A stretch of DNA of 23,723 bases from Flectobacillus sp049240685 (GTDB lineage Bacteria > Bacteroidota > Bacteroidia > Cytophagales > Spirosomataceae): NCBI RefSeq assembly GCF_049240685.1, contig NZ_JBMLSD010000470.1:1-23723 (forward strand), written 5' to 3'. The notes beneath the pieces were generated by a model. The model had not been told where the DNA came from. It did no database searches and saw only the letters and a program-made list of their open reading frames with translations. Position numbers and translations under genes: made by a program. Shown in pieces: positions 1 to 6,518 of the stretch; the stretch's first letter is position 1; each line of letters starts with the position of its first letter.

Positions 1-110
1 GTGCAAACAACAGCAAAAATTGAATATTTTAGTAGGTTCACTTTGAGCAAGGTCGCAGTCGGAGACTGCTTCTTATTCGGCGTTCCAAGTTTTTAAACTT
101 GAAACAGCTA
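1..110. repeat. Partial copy of interspersed two-hairpin repeat (family A)
   Basis: The right-hand part of the 173-bp element seen complete at 1751-1923 and 9701-9873; the left part lies outside the window. It contains the two diagnostic hairpins: GCAGTC-gga-GACTGC, then an arm pair built on GTTCCAAGTTT and its complement. The last arm here carries one change (AAACTTGAAAC). Confidence 0.85.
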
Positions 111-400
111 TAGGTAGGCGGTAGGCTTTAAGCATTAGGCGGTAGGCATTAGGCGTTAGGCTATCAGCTATGGGCAGTCGGCAACACATAGCTATTTAAC
201 ACTCTTTGCCTGTTGTCTTGTGCCTTTAGGCATTTAGATAAAGAAAAAAGGAGTTTTTGACGACCCGATAATACGCTCAAAATAAACGGCTATCAGCCAT
301 AGGCAGTCGGCAACACATAGCTATTTAACACTCTTTGCCTTGTGCCTGTTGCCTTGTGCCTATTGCCTTGCGCCTGATGCCTATTACCTTCAAATTAATT
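111..400. repeat. Low-complexity 'taggc/tgcct' repeat spacer
   Basis: Non-coding. Short words such as taggcattaggc and tgccttgtgcc recur many times. A 53-bp block at 159-211 is repeated at 288-340 with two mismatches. Related text recurs at about 10060-10160 (ttaacactctttgccttgtgcc). No open frame, RNA gene or promoter is supported here. The stretch 400-597 is AT-rich leader for the next gene, with nothing I can name. Confidence 0.7.
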
Positions 401-597
401 ACACAAAATGCAAAAGTATTGAACTAGTAAAACCCTAAAATTACAGACACTATTCAACAATGCTATTTATCCTTTCCATTCATTTTTAATTTTGATATTC
501 TACAGCCCTAAATCTGGAAGCTTACAGAATATTCCAAGACATTAATGATTTAGTTTTCAAGGATATATCATCTATTTAAGTTAAAATTTAAACGAAT

Positions 598-1122
598 ATG
601 AAAACATCTCAAAGTATCAAGTTTGTATTGATTGCGAACTTATTTTTATACTCATGTGTAAGCACTTCCAAATTCGAAAAACTCCAGTCATCGAAAGATA
701 GGCTATCAAAAAATCTTGTTTATACAGAAGGCGAACTGTCGAGTTTGAGAGAAAAGACCTATATTCTTATCAATAAGTTTGATGAAGAATCACATAAGCT
801 CACAGAGTTGAATCAAAAGGTAAACTATCTTGCCGATGCCGTAAAGCTGGATAGTTTGGAGCTTGCCAAATATAAGATTAGCCTCAACGACTACGACACC
901 CAATTAAAACAATGCCAAGAAAGCAATACCTTTCTTATTTCGGATTTTACCTCAAAAATCACTGGACTACATCAGCAATACCGAAAAAAGATTCGTGTGC
1001 TGAATAATCAAATCAGATTTTCAAAAGCCATGCAACTAAAATTGCAGAAAAAATTACAACTAGAGCGACAAAGATATGTACAAAATAATAGTACACTTTC
1101 TGCCGATAAATTAACCAAATAG
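598..1122 (+). CDS. Small coiled-coil lipoprotein, function unknown
   Basis: A 174-residue protein that begins with a short charged stretch, a hydrophobic segment (residues 7-18) and a lipobox ending LYSC, so Cys20 is the likely lipidated residue after signal peptidase II cleavage. The remainder (about 25-165) is rich in L, K, E and Q with heptad-like spacing and looks like one long coiled coil. The beginning (SCVSTSKFEKLQSSKDRL) resembles the start of Bacteroidota OmpA-family lipoproteins, but no peptidoglycan-binding OmpA domain follows, and the protein stops soon after the coil. It may be a stand-alone cell-envelope spacer or a shortened derivative of such a protein. It starts at ATG 598 after an AT-rich leader. 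No partner gene is adjacent. Coding reality is well supported; function is not known. Confidence 0.75.
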   Translation: MKTSQSIKFVLIANLFLYSCVSTSKFEKLQSSKDRLSKNLVYTEGELSSLREKTYILINKFDEESHKLTELNQKVNYLADAVKLDSLELAKYKISLNDYDTQLKQCQESNTFLISDFTSKITGLHQQYRKKIRVLNNQIRFSKAMQLKLQKKLQLERQRYVQNNSTLSADKLTK

Positions 1123-1185
1123 GTTGTTTTTGAAAAGCTTGATTAGAATTTTAGCCTGAACCTTATCGACATTCCCCCCTATCTA

Positions 1186-1437
1186 TTTTAAGTTTAAGAG
1201 CTTGGAACAGCGAGGGGAAATCCATCTTTTTTCATAAGCGCCGTAGGTGCGACAGGAAGACAACTATCTTGAATTCTGTCGCACCTACGGCGCTCAAAAA
1301 AGGTTATTCTCAAAAATTATTGCTACCAAACTGTCGCTCCTACGGAGCTTTTATATAGGTTCAATTTGAACAAGGTCGCAGTCGGAGACTGCCTCTTATT
1401 CGGCGTTCCAAGTTTTTAAGGTTGGAACAGCTAGGTT
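1186..1437. repeat. Composite repeat patch between the lipoprotein and GIY-YIG genes
   Basis: Three pieces of structure fill this spacer. At about 1186-1208 lies a diverged left end of family A (TTTAAGAGCTTGGAAC). At 1237-1255 and 1276-1294 lies a perfect 19-bp inverted repeat (AGCGCCGTAGGTGCGACAG) with a 20-nt loop, followed by a related short palindrome at 1331-1349 (GCTCC-tac-GGAGC). At about 1354-1437 lies a diverged right end of family A with the GCAGTC-gga-GACTGC hairpin. A different repeat family therefore appears to have inserted into, or replaced the middle of, a family A copy. No T-tract follows, so this is not an intrinsic terminator. Confidence 0.7.
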
Positions 1438-1438
1438 G

Positions 1439-1723
1439 CTAATTTTTTCTGTACTTTGGCCATTGATTATACCCAACCAAAGGATTATTAGAATCATACA
1501 GTTTGATAAACTCTATTTCCTTTTGGTTTACCTCTTTATCAGTCGCTGTGTCAGATTCCCAAAGAATTTCCTTCCGAATAGTAAAATCTTTTCTTTCCTT
1601 CAAGGAAAAATCACTTTCAACTAACTTACTATTTACACTTCCAAAGTAGGTTAGCGTATTAGTCAAATCTTTACCGATATAGATCTTACCATTGGGATAA
1701 GTTATTTTGTAAATGACTTTCAT
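1439..1723 (-). CDS. Stand-alone GIY-YIG family nuclease-like protein
   Basis: A 94-residue protein starting MKVIYKI at ATG 1723. The same frame can be read further upstream from a TTG, but those residues are encoded by the neighbouring repeat, so the ATG is chosen. The GIY-YIG signature is present as VIYKI (residues 2-6) and IYIGKD (13-18), followed by TYFGS. The C-terminal segment EIEFIKLYDSNNPLVGYN matches the usual ending of short single-domain GIY-YIG proteins, with the family's metal-binding Glu in that region. Family members cut or nick DNA, for example homing endonucleases and Seg-like enzymes; which role applies here cannot be read. It sits alone between two repeat patches, minus strand like the R-M operon but about 780 bp beyond hsdM and outside the 173-bp repeat bracket. 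It looks intact. Confidence 0.75.
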   Translation of the reverse strand: MKVIYKITYPNGKIYIGKDLTNTLTYFGSVNSKLVESDFSLKERKDFTIRKEILWESDTATDKEVNQKEIEFIKLYDSNNPLVGYNQWPKYRKN

Positions 1724-1750
1724 ATTTCGATTTGATGAAATTGGCTCTCT

Positions 1751-1923
1751 CGCTGTTTCAAGTTTAAGAACTTGGAACAATTAATCAAATGGAGCCTCCG
1801 ACTGCACCACCAGCACAACCAACAGCAAAGATTGAATATTTTAGTAGGTTCACTTTGAGCAAGGTCGCAGTCGGAGACTGCTCCTTATTCGGCGTTCCAA
1901 GTTTTTAAACTTGGAACAGCTAG
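1751..1923. repeat. 173-bp family A element, left bracket of the R-M island
   Basis: Matches 9701-9873 in the same orientation at 171 of 173 positions by eye. Its two ends are imperfect inverted repeats of each other: the left end reads CGCTGTTTCAAGTTTAAGAAC and later CTCCGACTGC, and the right end read in reverse gives AGCTGTTCCAAGTTTAAAAAC and later CTCCGACTGC. Each end holds one long hairpin and the right end also GCAGTC-gga-GACTGC. This is the layout of a MITE or of paired REP-type repeats. No coding potential and no obvious target-site duplication. Confidence 0.8.
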
Positions 1924-2009
1924 GGAATTTTTATCAATTGACCCTCTTGAATTGAAAAATTTAGATTTATTTTTAAGTTCTACAATATACAAAGGTATGT
2001 GCGCAATAA

Positions 2010-2052
2010 AATCATACAATTAGTCACCAGCTTGGTGACTAATTGTATGATT
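2010..2052. other. Perfect 20-bp stem hairpin with 3-nt loop
   Basis: Left arm 2010-2029, loop gct 2030-2032, right arm 2033-2052, with no mismatch. The core reads AGTCACCA-gct-TGGTGACT. It lies 15 bp past the stop of the DUF1016 remnant on the minus strand. The minus-strand sequence after it (TTTATTGCGC) is only a weak T-tract, so it could be a terminator but could equally be another of the triloop repeats found across this window. Confidence 0.75.
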
Positions 2053-2067
2053 CGATGAGAAGTATTC

Positions 2068-2244
2068 CTAAAACATTTTGATATACTTCATATTTGTTTT
2101 ATAGCAACCTTTCCTTAAAGTAAACTCATCTTTCAAATCTTTCGAAAAGTTTTCTGCAACTTTATCGCCCAAATTGCTAGATTGAATTTTTCTAAGAGCA
2201 TATTTCTCAAATCCCGTTAGAAGAGAATAACAGCTATAACTGCC
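2068..2244 (-). pseudogene. Remnant of a DUF1016 (YhcG-like) nuclease N-terminal domain
   Basis: Reading the minus strand from 2244 to the TAG at 2068-2070 gives an open stretch without any usable start codon. Its second half reads NLGDKVAENFSKDLKDEF and then KTNMKYIKMF. This matches the conserved pattern of DUF1016 N-terminal domains (WGDKV-x-E-x-L-SKDLK-x-EF ... xxN-x-x-YM-x-x-F), a family of PD-(D/E)XK proteins often found inside or beside type I R-M loci in Bacteroidota. The frame stops where intact members continue, and a stop at 2245-2247 closes it upstream. A short FVELKLGQL stretch in another minus frame (about 2240-2263) recalls the nuclease motif of the same family but is too short to trust. 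Family assignment is from memory of the pattern. Confidence 0.45.
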
Positions 2245-2452
2245 CTAATTTGAGCTCAACGAACTTTTAATTTTAGTTCGCTAATCCAATTTTATATACA
2301 ATACCTATTTGCATAGTTTATAAAATGATTCTGAAATGACAAATTGAGGCTTTTCAAAAAATGTTCTAACCGTTAATTAATAGACATAACGAGCATCTGT
2401 CTTTTAGTTATTTGGACTTTTTCACTTTATTCTATAAGACGGTTTTAAATTG

Positions 2453-2485
2453 TTAAGAAAATGAGTCCAAGACTAAGTCTTGAAC
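2453..2485 (-). terminator. Likely terminator of hsdM, a copy of the triloop repeat (family B)
   Basis: On the minus strand a 9-bp stem GTTCAAGAC-tta-GTCTTGGAC (one G-U pair, 2465-2485) begins 15 nt after the hsdM stop codon and is followed by TCATTTTCTT. The same unit recurs downstream of the sugar-dehydrogenase gene (13104-13134) and at 23669-23689. Confidence 0.6.
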
Positions 2486-2500
2486 TAGTATAGCAGGATA

Positions 2501-4105
2501 TTATATCGTTGGCAAACCCAATTCCTTCAAAAATTGATTATGCTTTGCTCTGGCTTCTTGGGCTTTTTGCTCAAGGCTTACCAATTCTTGATGAACCGCC
2601 TGCAAGTCGATGGTTTCTTCGGCTATAGCTGTGCTTACATAACGAGATATATTGAGATTATAGCCATTCTGCTCTATTTCTTCCAACGAAACTCTTCGAG
2701 CATAGCGTTCTTCTTCAGTGCGGTATTGATAAGTAGCAATAATTTTATCAATATGCTCTGGCAATAAGTTGTTTTGGCGTTTGCCTTTTTCAAAATGCTC
2801 GCTGGCATTGATAAACAGCACATCGTCGTATTTCTTACATTTTTTCAATACCAAAATACAAACGGGAATCCCTGTTGAAAAAAACAAATTGGAGGGCAAG
2901 CCTATTATGGTATCTATGTTGTTATCTTTCAATAATTTGGTACGGATTCTTTCTTCTGCTCCGCCTCTGAACAATACACCATGAGGCAAAATAATTGCCA
3001 TTGTTCCTTCTTTGCTCAAGAAGTGAAAGCCGTGTAATAAAAAAGCAAAATCGGCTGCCGACTTAGGAGCTAATCCATAGCTTTTGAAACGGAAATCTTC
3101 ACCCATTACTTCGTTGGGTTCCCAGCGATAACTAAAAGGTGGATTGGCTACAATGGCTTGAAATTCTATTTTCTTTGCTGGATTCCTCTCGTTTAGAATG
3201 TCCCAGTCGTTCAAAAGTGAATCGCCGTGATAAATAGCAAACTCTGTATCTTTTACACCATGCAAAAGCATATTCATACGGGCAAGGTTGTAGGTGGTAA
3301 TGTTCTTTTCTTGCCCATAAATTTTACCTATGCCGTTTTTGCCTAATTGATGGCGTACATTCAATAACAAAGACCCCGAACCACAAGTAAAATCAAGTAC
3401 TTTGTCTAATTTCGCCCTTTTGCCTGTCTGTGGTTCTTGGCTGTCGAGGCTGACAATCTCAGAAAGTATCCTCGACAAAGGTTGTGGGGTATAAAACTCG
3501 CCTGCTTTCTTGCCCGAACCTGCCGCAAATTGCCCAATCAAATACTCGTAAGCATCGCCCAAAATGTCGGTATCGGTAGAAAATTGTGCGATACCTTCTG
3601 CTATTTTCTGAATGATTGAACATAGCATTTTGTTGCGTTCTTTATACGATTTGCCCAGCTTATCAGAATCTAACTTGATTTCTGAAAACAATCCTTTAAA
3701 CGAACTATTAAAGGATTGTTCTTCAATATATTTGAAACCTTTCTGAAGCGTATCTAATAACTCATCTTTTTGGGTGCGAGCCTGCTCGGCTATGCTACTC
3801 CACAAATATGGTGGTTCTATTACATAATGTGCTTTTTTACGCATTTGTTGCTCAAACTCGGCTATATCGGCTTGGTTGTCTTCGTACCATATATTTAGCG
3901 GTGTGCGTTTGTCTTCTTTGTCTAATACTGGATAGTCTGACCCTAATTCTTTTTGAGCGGCTGCTTCGTAATTATCCGACAAGTAGCGTAAAAAAAGAAA
4001 GGATAGCATATAATCCCGAAAATCATCGGCACTCATGGCACCTCTAAGCTGGTCTGCTATATTCCAAAGGGTTTTACCTAATTGTTGTTGGTCGTGTACG
4101 GTCAT
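2501..4105 (-). CDS. hsdM: Type I restriction-modification methyltransferase subunit M
   Basis: A 534-residue protein of normal HsdM length. It methylates adenine at N6 using S-adenosylmethionine, as part of the M2S modification and R2M2S restriction complexes. The N-terminal helical HsdM domain spans about 1-150 (LWNIADQLRGAMSADDFRDY). The linker motifs GDAYEYLIGQFA (183-194) and GEFYTPQPLSRIL (202-214) precede the methyltransferase fold. The SAM-binding motif I is DFTCGSG (238-244) and catalytic motif IV is NPPF (321-324). It is the last gene of the operon and its ATG overlaps the TGA of the anticodon-nuclease-like gene (ATGA, 4102-4105), so the two are probably translationally coupled. HsdM usually precedes hsdS, so its place here after the accessory gene is unusual. 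No damage is seen. Confidence 0.96.
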   Translation of the reverse strand: MTVHDQQQLGKTLWNIADQLRGAMSADDFRDYMLSFLFLRYLSDNYEAAAQKELGSDYPVLDKEDKRTPLNIWYEDNQADIAEFEQQMRKKAHYVIEPPYLWSSIAEQARTQKDELLDTLQKGFKYIEEQSFNSSFKGLFSEIKLDSDKLGKSYKERNKMLCSIIQKIAEGIAQFSTDTDILGDAYEYLIGQFAAGSGKKAGEFYTPQPLSRILSEIVSLDSQEPQTGKRAKLDKVLDFTCGSGSLLLNVRHQLGKNGIGKIYGQEKNITTYNLARMNMLLHGVKDTEFAIYHGDSLLNDWDILNERNPAKKIEFQAIVANPPFSYRWEPNEVMGEDFRFKSYGLAPKSAADFAFLLHGFHFLSKEGTMAIILPHGVLFRGGAEERIRTKLLKDNNIDTIIGLPSNLFFSTGIPVCILVLKKCKKYDDVLFINASEHFEKGKRQNNLLPEHIDKIIATYQYRTEEERYARRVSLEEIEQNGYNLNISRYVSTAIAEETIDLQAVHQELVSLEQKAQEARAKHNQFLKELGLPTI

Positions 4106-5193
4106 GCTGATGGTTGTTGTCTTGTGTTTTCTGCGAGTAGTTGGGGTAATTCAAACCTATACTTCGTCAAAAATGCTTCTAATATGCTTGTAAAAAGTGC
4201 TTTGTTGTCTGGCCCCATTTCTACGGGTTGGTATATCGAGTAATCGCCGTGACTGAGTAAGTTTAATGCTCTTGCATACAGTACTTCGTCTTCTATGCCG
4301 TAAATACAGGCGGAAAAATCATCAAAACCAAAAAACTTTGACGTTTTTTCTAAGATACTTCGCAACATATTGAAATGGTACGTATTGATATTACCCGAAT
4401 CTGATACTTTCTTTAATTCACTTAATAAGGCTACGTGATGGAAAAAAGGTGTATCATTGGTTTTTTGCAAAGTATAACTTTCTTCTCCGTTTTTATGTAA
4501 AAAATATTGGTTACATGGGTGTTTTTTCAATTCGTTGTACATGATATTAAAAAACAAGCCATGATGTGAAGAGATAACGGTCTTTACTCGACTTCTGCCT
4601 CGTTTGAGTAGCTTTGCCAAATCGCTGGCTACGGCTATGGCATTGTTGTCGTCTAAAGAAGAAATGGGGTCGTCGATATACAAGTATCTTACCCATTGAT
4701 AAGCTTGGTCGTCGTCGAGTGTTACTTCACAAATTGCCAAGAAAATACACCAGATAAATATATTCTCTTCTCCTCTCGATACTTTTATATGACTGGTATC
4801 GCCTTTAGAAAAGATGATTCGCCAATTATCGTAATCAATTTGATAATCGAAATTGGCGTAGCGACTGAGATAATTAGAGATTCTGGGTTCTAATGCCAGT
4901 TGACGCAAACCATTGAAAAAGCTGGAATTGGCATTGATTTTTAAATAACGCTCGCTATTGTTGGCTAAATCGTTTTCCCATGAAAAAAGGTCTTCGGTAA
5001 AAGCATTGAAGTATAGCGTATCTGCTTGTCCAAGCTGCTTTTTGCCTCGGTCTTTAAACTCCATCGAAAGCCTTGTTTTTCCTGTGCCATTGTAGGCGTA
5101 GAGCAATACAAAATCCTGACTATTAAGGTCGTCACGCAACCGAATAGCCAGTTTTGAGAGTTTTTTATATTGATGTATTTTATTCTGACTCAT
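4102..5193 (-). CDS. PrrC/RloC-like anticodon nuclease embedded in the hsd operon
   Basis: A 363-residue protein, close to the roughly 400 residues of E. coli PrrC. Residues 28-211 carry ABC-type ATPase motifs: Walker A AYNGTGKT (33-40, Ala in place of the first Gly), signature VSRGEEN (138-144), Walker B with D-loop LYIDDPISSLDD (171-182) and an H-loop SSHH (208-211). The C-terminal part has R278-S-I-L-E282 and H315. This R-x3-E with a His about 33 residues later matches the tRNA-cutting triad of PrrC (reported as R320, E324, H356). In E. coli, PrrC is kept silent by the type I enzyme and cuts tRNA-Lys when a phage protein disables restriction. By inference this gene guards this R-M system. 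Its tRNA target is unknown. It starts 14 nt after a 50-bp palindrome and overlaps hsdM by 4 bp. The alternative is a general type I-associated ATPase without nuclease activity. Confidence 0.75.
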   Translation of the reverse strand: MSQNKIHQYKKLSKLAIRLRDDLNSQDFVLLYAYNGTGKTRLSMEFKDRGKKQLGQADTLYFNAFTEDLFSWENDLANNSERYLKINANSSFFNGLRQLALEPRISNYLSRYANFDYQIDYDNWRIIFSKGDTSHIKVSRGEENIFIWCIFLAICEVTLDDDQAYQWVRYLYIDDPISSLDDNNAIAVASDLAKLLKRGRSRVKTVISSHHGLFFNIMYNELKKHPCNQYFLHKNGEESYTLQKTNDTPFFHHVALLSELKKVSDSGNINTYHFNMLRSILEKTSKFFGFDDFSACIYGIEDEVLYARALNLLSHGDYSIYQPVEMGPDNKALFTSILEAFLTKYRFELPQLLAENTRQQPSA

Positions 5194-5207
5194 GAATTGT
5201 TATTGTA

Positions 5208-5257
5208 TTGTTTTACTCTTAGCAGGCGAATTAATTCGCCTGCTAAGAGTAAAACAA
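5208..5257. promoter_or_regulatory. Perfect 50-bp palindrome between hsdS and the anticodon-nuclease-like gene
   Basis: Arms 5208-5232 and 5233-5257 are exact reverse complements with no spacer at the DNA level; the centre reads GCGAATTAATTCGC. It begins 7 nt after the hsdS stop and ends 14 nt before the ATG of the next gene. The minus-strand sequence that follows, TACAATAACAATTC, has no T-tract, so a simple intrinsic terminator does not fit well. An RNA stem that limits translation, directs mRNA processing or attenuates the toxin-like gene is a reasonable inference. A dimeric-protein operator or a mobile remnant are alternatives. Confidence 0.8.
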
Positions 5258-5264
5258 GTATAGG

Positions 5265-6518
5265 TTATGTGTTTCTGTCATCTATCGTAGGAAACAATTG
5301 TTGCATCAAGCCTTTTTTATGTATTTTCAAGGCTTCTATTTGTTGGCTTTTGGTGGCTATTTGTTCATCTAAGGAAGATAAACAATCGGCTATTTTTTGC
5401 TGTTCTGCTATTTTAGGAAAATACAATTCAACAGATGAAAACACTGTTTTATTTATAATAGGCACGGCTTGCTTACCAGCAAGAGATGCAAATGTTGATG
5501 CTTTATATTCTAAAATTGAATATAGAAAATCTCCAGAGGAATCATCTTTAGGTATTAAAGAATTAATCTGTTGATTAGTTGCACATTCAATTTTATTTTG
5601 AGCAACTTTTCCAATTGTAGAACCTATACAAACAAACAAAACACTATTGGCTTTTACTTTCCTTGTTTGTGCAAATCCTATTTCTGTAAGTTTTGTTTTA
5701 GTCTGAGTTATATACCTTTGTTCAGAAATATCAGCAGGAGAAACAAATAGTTTTTCTTCTCCGTAGTAACTAAGTTCATTTGTACTTGGAGTATTCCCTG
5801 TTACAATATTGGCAACCTCTCCCAAACTCTTTTCCTCCCACTCCTCATCATCCATAAACTCAGGAAAGCGTAATTGGGGTACAGTTTGGCTTTCGGCAGG
5901 GAAAAGCTGCTGCATCAAGCCTTTTTTATGCGTTTTGAGGGCTTCTAATATTTGGCTTTCGGTCTGTATCAATTCATCTAAAGAAGAAAGACAGTCGGCT
6001 ATTTTTTGCTGTTCGGGAAGGGATGGAACACAAATTAGAATAGATGAAAAAGCTGATTTATTAATGATTGGAACAGCATGATTTCCTGCCATTTCAGCAA
6101 TTCTTGGTGCAATATTTTCAAGAATTGAATATAAAAAGTTATTTGAAATACTATCAAAAGGTATTATTGAGTTTATTTGTTGATTGGTCGCACATTCTAT
6201 TTTATTTTGAGCTATTTTACCAATAGTAGAACCAATACAAACAAATAAGATACTATTTGCTTTTATATGCCTTGTACTGGAATATCCTATTTCTGTTAGT
6301 GTTGTAAGAGTTTGATTTATATAACGATGTTCACCAATATCAGAAGGAGATACAAATAATCTTTCCCCTCCATAATAACTACGTTCTTTTGTATTTGGAG
6401 TATTTCCCGTAATTATTTTACCAATTTCGCTAATAGTCTTCTCCTCCCAACCCTCTTCATCCTGAAATTCAGGAAAGCGTAAAGCAGGTACAAGGGTATT
6501 ATGTGTTTCTTTATTCAT
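5265..6518 (-). CDS. hsdS: Type I restriction-modification specificity subunit with two near-duplicate target domains
   Basis: A 417-residue HsdS with two target-recognition domains and two helical spacers. Residues 13-207 align without gaps to 216-410. By hand count about 136 of 195 positions are identical, including GNTP, LFVSP, LFVCIGSTIGK, AQNKIECATNQQINS and the spacer ends EQQKIADCLSSLDE and HKKGLMQQLFP. In HsdS the two domains contact DNA in opposite orientation, so near-identical domains predict a symmetric bipartite target rather than the usual asymmetric one. The gene starts at ATG 6518 inside the end of hsdR (8-bp overlap, ATGAATAA), which indicates translational coupling. The helical spacers would hold two HsdM subunits. 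The gene is intact. It may have arisen by duplication of a half-length hsdS, now diverged at the DNA level. Confidence 0.95.
   Translation of the reverse strand: MNKETHNTLVPALRFPEFQDEEGWEEKTISEIGKIITGNTPNTKERSYYGGERLFVSPSDIGEHRYINQTLTTLTEIGYSSTRHIKANSILFVCIGSTIGKIAQNKIECATNQQINSIIPFDSISNNFLYSILENIAPRIAEMAGNHAVPIINKSAFSSILICVPSLPEQQKIADCLSSLDELIQTESQILEALKTHKKGLMQQLFPAESQTVPQLRFPEFMDDEEWEEKSLGEVANIVTGNTPSTNELSYYGEEKLFVSPADISEQRYITQTKTKLTEIGFAQTRKVKANSVLFVCIGSTIGKVAQNKIECATNQQINSLIPKDDSSGDFLYSILEYKASTFASLAGKQAVPIINKTVFSSVELYFPKIAEQQKIADCLSSLDEQIATKSQQIEALKIHKKGLMQQLFPTIDDRNT

Noticed and set aside
111..400. Possible CRISPR array or VNTR in the taggc/tgcct text
   Set aside because: Words are short and irregular, with no constant repeat and spacer lengths and no cas genes nearby.
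1237..1294. 19-bp inverted repeat considered as an intrinsic terminator
   Set aside because: No T-tract follows on either strand; the related copy at 1331-1349 points to a repeat family instead.
1724..1780. N-terminal extension of the GIY-YIG gene from a TTG codon
   Set aside because: The added residues are encoded by the left end of the 173-bp repeat, and a good ATG at 1723 starts directly at the conserved domain.
1924..2047. Open minus-strand stretch containing IPLYIVELKNK, recalling a PD-(D/E)XK motif
   Set aside because: It has no start codon, runs into the repeat, and the match is one short motif; not enough to call a gene or a remnant.
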